In this document: positions 62,201 to 64,000 of the stretch, piece after piece
Layout of the letters: each line of letters starts with the position of its first letter
How positions within the stretch are numbered: position 1 is the stretch's first letter
Origin: Clostridiales bacterium
GTDB lineage: Bacteria > Bacillota > Clostridia > Christensenellales > CAG-138
NCBI GenBank assembly: GCA_024691085.1
Contig: JAILNX010000019.1
Location: 1 to 64,000, forward strand
Direction of reading: 5' to 3'
DNA: 64,000 nt
Program-made: the position numbers and the translations under genes
Notes under the pieces: generated by a model
The model's database searches: none
What the model saw: the letters and a program-made list of their open reading frames with translations, nothing else
What the model was told of the DNA's origin: nothing

Positions 62201-62606
62201 CGGCAGCGTGCTGTCCTCCTACTTCAATCCCGCGGGCGTCGCCGCCGCGCACGGCTCCATAACCAATATGGACATATTCTGCGCCGTCAATCAGAACAAG
62301 GCGTGGCGCGACGAGTTCATAACAAGATACATCTATTACGTGAAATACGTCTTCAACGCCGAGCACGCCCAGAGCGTATTCGACGCGCTCGCCGCCCAAT
62401 ACCGCCCCGAGATGCCGAGGCATATCGCAAGGTGGAACACGCCGAAGAGCATGAGCTCCTGGGAGCACGAGATCGCGGCGCTTAGGAACTGCCTCGGAAA
62501 CCGCCCCAAGTCCGCCCTCCGCATACTCAAAAGCTACTACGGCCTTACCGACTCCCAGTTCGCCGAGTACGAAAGGAAAGCGGACGAGATGAGGAACGGA
62601 AACTGA
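59253..62606 (+). CDS. Lipoprotein with lamin-tail domains and a CotH kinase domain
   Basis: From the ATG at 59253 this is a 1117-residue protein. The lipoprotein signal (MKKPIINTISFLLAALFVFS, lipobox SAAGC) is followed by four lamin-tail-like domains, each starting with a motif such as VVINEVVSANKLCRVDPV, LLITELVTGSAGWVEIHN, LVLNEVCPDNKYGTADVY or VYISEVLAVSAPRTGGND. Then a CHB/HYR-like chitobiase C-type segment (YTLDGSTPTRSSHLYTGPIA) and the CotH kinase domain (LRNSGQDAHAGRIRDAFISE, FVNGNYRGIYDMKENLNEDF, AVLYDSDYALYGNN). CotH proteins are protein kinases; in Firmicutes this layout is often on the cell surface. Long and intact. Confidence 0.85.
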   Translation: MKKPIINTISFLLAALFVFSAAGCEIFSGEVGPANTAQAVVINEVVSANKLCRVDPVLGSVDWVELKNTGKSEADVSGWKLGDSPSFSRAITFPEGTKLAPGGFLAVYCIPDLSPTAPAAEGKLVAPFGISRAGEKLYLASKDNKTSLVDVPYLTTDVSYARRPDGTYGYSGTPTFGAENTNVKDDLESASFVEIPADELLITELVTGSAGWVEIHNITQGDVDLSCYSLSDREDDPAKWVFPEVILPAGGYIAVELNALDPDAPLAASFKVSHAESAIYLFNVHKELADSMKVDPNMPDGVSAVKSEGVVAYTSHITKGAENSEDTFPEIKWTQMEVPGPDAKLVLNEVCPDNKYGTADVYGDRSDWVELLNVTDIPIDLSNYYISDDPNDLTKYRLPKVSLMPHAYVVIFLSGREGTDAEIHAPFKLSSEDGGIFLATLDGMLYDFLPIPEGLLPNASVGRDGSWNVKYYSAPTPGAPNSTFSFGDVSAMAPFDPNSVYISEVLAVSAPRTGGNDWIELVNCSQNRIDLTGWSLTDDFSEPKKFALDGLSISAGGYLVINCDKDSKSSSFAHFSISNGGETLFLLDPNGRIMDLFQTGMTTLGVTSGRADRTQTGERCFFTTATKGRANGTPLSGIVREPVFSKSGLYSSGGETVSITTATAGAEIRYTLDGSTPTRSSHLYTGPIALSGNTVIKARAFMDGLVNSPVATHTYIVGESYSLPVVSISLPRSDYDVMYTAEINERGGVKHGPQVGCFMEYYVDGRLAVSSGAGVRVSGASTSVYPQKSLCLYFRAGYGRSSLDFPLFDGCEVTSFRSIVLRNSGQDAHAGRIRDAFISEICMGMDLDVAYSRPVIVFVNGNYRGIYDMKENLNEDFVAAHYSVPRSSVNIIKRNGKALAGTNTDWYSLRAFCRSYDFSKDSNYEKLASMVDVVSIMDYLIARTYFYDSDMFNQKYWRTTEGTMKWRAVLYDSDYALYGNNPGGSVLSSYFNPAGVAAAHGSITNMDIFCAVNQNKAWRDEFITRYIYYVKYVFNAEHAQSVFDALAAQYRPEMPRHIARWNTPKSMSSWEHEIAALRNCLGNRPKSALRILKSYYGLTDSQFAEYERKADEMRNGN

Positions 62607-62625
62607 TATACATTGCTACCGTTTC

Positions 62626-62652
62626 AGGAAAGCTGATGCTTTCCTTTTTTTA
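62626..62652 (+). terminator. Terminator of the CotH lipoprotein gene
   Basis: AGGAAAGC pairs with GCTTTCCT around TGAT, followed by TTTTTT. Confidence 0.9.
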
Positions 62653-62725
62653 TGCCCGTAATTTGATCGCAAGGAAGGTTTTTGATACAAAATAAAAAAT
62701 ATTATAGATTTTTTGTAAAATATAC

Positions 62726-62754
62726 TTGACAGCAATGATATGATGATGTATAAT
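62726..62754 (+). promoter_or_regulatory. Perfect-consensus promoter of the membrane protein/XRE regulator pair
   Basis: TTGACA (62726-62731) and TATAAT (62749-62754) are spaced by 17 bases. The leader is about 28 bases with GAGG before the ATG at 62787. Confidence 0.9.
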
Positions 62755-62786
62755 GGCGTCATCAAACGAAAGTGAGGTGTTCAAAT

Positions 62787-63344
62787 ATGAAAGGTTACGG
62801 TTGGTTCGGGGATATCTGGTTCTGGCTGATCCTTGTCGAGTGCACCGCCATGGTGATCATCTTCTCTTTGATAAAACGCAAAAGGGAGCCTAAAGAGTAT
62901 GATGAAAGGCAGCTTCTTTCCCGACTAAAGGGATCGCGGCTTGCACTGCTGGTAATGGCCTCTATTGCGGTTGTCTATATGATTGCTGCGGCGTGGCATG
63001 AAAGCGGTCTGCTCACTGAAAAGTATGAGCGTGTTTTCTCATATCAGGCGTTCTTTATGGGCTTGCTCCTTACCGTCGGGATAGGCATTTATACGCTGTA
63101 TGCGATAATCAACGACGCTTATTCCACAACGAATCAAAAGCCCGGAAAAGCCATACTGGAAGAAGCCCTTATCGGCGCGCTGAATCTCTCCTTCGGTCTT
63201 TCCGAGTTGATCACCAAAAAGATGACGCTGTCGCAGCTTTTGCATTCGCCGAGGATCCTTAATCTGTTCATTGCAGTTCTGTTTCTGTTGGCAATAATCG
63301 CTAATATCGTCAAGTCGATCCGCAGCCGCAGGGAGATGGAATGA
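62787..63344 (+). CDS. Four-span membrane protein, function unknown
   Basis: This 185-residue protein (ATG at 62787) has spans at about residues 8-27, 53-71, 89-110 and 155-175. A cytoplasmic loop EYDERQLLSRLKGSRLA sits between spans 1 and 2. The DERQ motif and layout recall the DUF3169/DUF2178-type membrane proteins that pair with small XRE regulators, but I cannot confirm this. It is followed after one base by the XRE regulator gene, so this is a two-gene operon with a strong promoter. Confidence 0.75.
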   Translation: MKGYGWFGDIWFWLILVECTAMVIIFSLIKRKREPKEYDERQLLSRLKGSRLALLVMASIAVVYMIAAAWHESGLLTEKYERVFSYQAFFMGLLLTVGIGIYTLYAIINDAYSTTNQKPGKAILEEALIGALNLSFGLSELITKKMTLSQLLHSPRILNLFIAVLFLLAIIANIVKSIRSRREME

Positions 63345-63345
63345 C

Positions 63346-63537
63346 ATGAAGAACCTTAAGCTGAAAGCGGCGCGCGCAGCGCTTGATATGTCGCAACAGG
63401 CGCTTGCTGATGCGATCGGCGTATCGCGTCAGACTATAAACGCGATCGAAAAGGGCGATTACAATCCGACGATCCGCCTATGCATAGCGATCTGCAAGGT
63501 GCTCGGCAAGTCCCTTGACGAGTTGTTCTGGGAATAA
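63346..63537 (+). CDS. Small XRE-family transcriptional regulator (YozG-like)
   Basis: This 63-residue protein is just a helix-turn-helix domain: AARAALDMSQQALADAIGVS (helix 2 and turn), RQTINAIEKGDYNPTIRLCI (recognition helix and following) and KVLGKSLDELFWE at the end, a closing typical of the small YozG family. It probably regulates its own operon with the membrane protein gene one base upstream. No operator is evident, but the strong promoter upstream is a plausible target. Confidence 0.9.
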   Translation: MKNLKLKAARAALDMSQQALADAIGVSRQTINAIEKGDYNPTIRLCIAICKVLGKSLDELFWE

Positions 63538-63570
63538 CACCGCCTTCTCCCGTCCTGATCCAATAAAAAT

Positions 63571-63600
63571 ATTCGGCGCAGTCAACTGACTGCGCCGAAT
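63571..63600 (-). terminator. Terminator of the BMP-type gene
   Basis: ATTCGGCGCAGT and ACTGCGCCGAAT pair around a short loop. On the minus strand the tail is ATTTTTATT, so the terminator serves the incoming gene at 63620. Confidence 0.85.
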
Positions 63601-63619
63601 CATTAGCTTTCGCCGTTAA

Positions 63620-64000
63620 TTACTTAACGGTGACCTTTACATGGGCGCCCTCGTAGGTGGCCATGTCGGTGGGATAGTCGGGGCTTACGACGACTTCGCC
63701 GGACTTGATCTTCTCGAAGAGAGCCTTGTACTCGTCAACGGTCCAGCCGGTGAGGGACCAGGTCTCGGTGGGGAGACCGACGGCGTTGTCGTTAGCGCCG
63801 AGGCTGGTGTTCTTGCCGCCGATGTCGGCCCAGTTGCCGTCATAGAACTTGGAGATAGCCCATACAACGGAAGCGGAGAGGCCCTTCATAGCGGAGGTGA
63901 CAACGGTGGTGGACTGGGAGCTCTGGTCAACGTCGACGCCGACGACCTTCGCATCGTTCGCGGAAGCAGCCGCGGTGATGGAGGCGAACATGGAGCCGCC
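63620..64000 (-). CDS. BMP-family substrate-binding protein (C-terminal part, cut by window edge)
   Basis: The open frame continues to base 64000 without a start, so this is the C-terminal ~126 residues. The sequence has GGSMFASITAAASANDAKVV, VGVDVDQSSQSTTVVTSAMK and the family-like ending region EYKALFEKIKSGEVVVSPDY. The GVDVDQ motif and the layout match Med/BmpA-type binding proteins, which bind nucleosides or related ligands for an ABC transporter. The N-terminus, with the lipoprotein signal, lies beyond the window. Confidence 0.8.
   Translation of the reverse strand, partial: GGSMFASITAAASANDAKVVGVDVDQSSQSTTVVTSAMKGLSASVVWAISKFYDGNWADIGGKNTSLGANDNAVGLPTETWSLTGWTVDEYKALFEKIKSGEVVVSPDYPTDMATYEGAHVKVTVK

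Overview
The window is about 64 kb of a chromosome with moderately high GC (roughly 55-60% by eye). Its gene content is that of a Clostridia-class Firmicute, probably an uncultured gut member of the Oscillospirales or Christensenellales. The reasons are the classical S10 ribosomal operon, Firmicute-style strong Shine-Dalgarno sequences (GGAGG/AAGGAG) and near-consensus sigma-A promoters, a dockerin-bearing secreted protein, a split GMP synthase, and many lipoproteins and N-terminal signal peptides but no outer-membrane genes. The genus assignment is inference; no 16S rRNA gene or tRNA gene was found.

Layout. 1-4891 (minus): the S10 operon, rpsJ-rplC-rplD-rplW-rplB-rpsS-rplV-rpsC-rplP-rpmC-rpsQ (last one cut by the window edge), behind a consensus-like promoter and an unusually long, highly structured ~455-nt leader (4892-5347). 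5513-9224 (minus): a QueT-type transporter with a possible preQ1 riboswitch, then the tilS-hpt-dagK unit. 9401-14446 (plus): two acetyltransferases, a membrane protein, an anchored solute-binding domain, a LOG-family protein, a Usp-like protein and a GMP synthase lacking its glutaminase domain. 14510-17602 (minus): a 1030-residue secreted protein with GLUG-like repeats, three 60-residue repeats and a dockerin. 17833-20470 (plus): a radical SAM/SPASM enzyme translationally coupled to a membrane protein whose cytoplasmic end carries a Cys-Ala repeat tail; this is the strongest candidate for a little-described modification system. 20524-23723 (minus): Na/Pi cotransporter, zinc-ribbon membrane protein, lipoprotein. 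23895-29413 (plus): mgtE, secA, serS.

29524-36456 (minus): rmuC, an ECF S component, an LRR lipoprotein, an M56 sensor protease and a BlaI-type repressor. The ECF and LRR genes share a duplicated promoter plus the first ~30 codons and look leaderless. 36590-38839: an aconitase-family hydratase. 38998-43782 (minus): three tandem cassettes, each a secreted protein with a common C-terminal domain followed by a nearly invariant 38-residue peptide gene, each with its own promoter and terminator. 43959-49175 (minus): a PG-binding/LysM/M14 peptidase, a FeoA-FeoB fusion and an MBL-fold lipoprotein with a lamin-tail-like domain.

49361-50868 (plus): a lipoprotein and a HExxH protein. 50915-52264 (minus): gdhA. 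52449-55507 (plus): a SIMPL protein and a domain-permuted GH3 enzyme. 55573-57704 (minus): an orphan DNA methyltransferase downstream of a DUF368 transporter. 57882-62606 (plus): a PlsC-like acyltransferase with a zinc ribbon and a CotH/lamin-tail lipoprotein. 62787-63537 (plus): a membrane protein with an XRE regulator. 63620-64000 (minus): the end of a BMP-type binding protein. Most transcription units are bounded by clear intrinsic terminators, and the recurring theme is cell-surface and secreted proteins.
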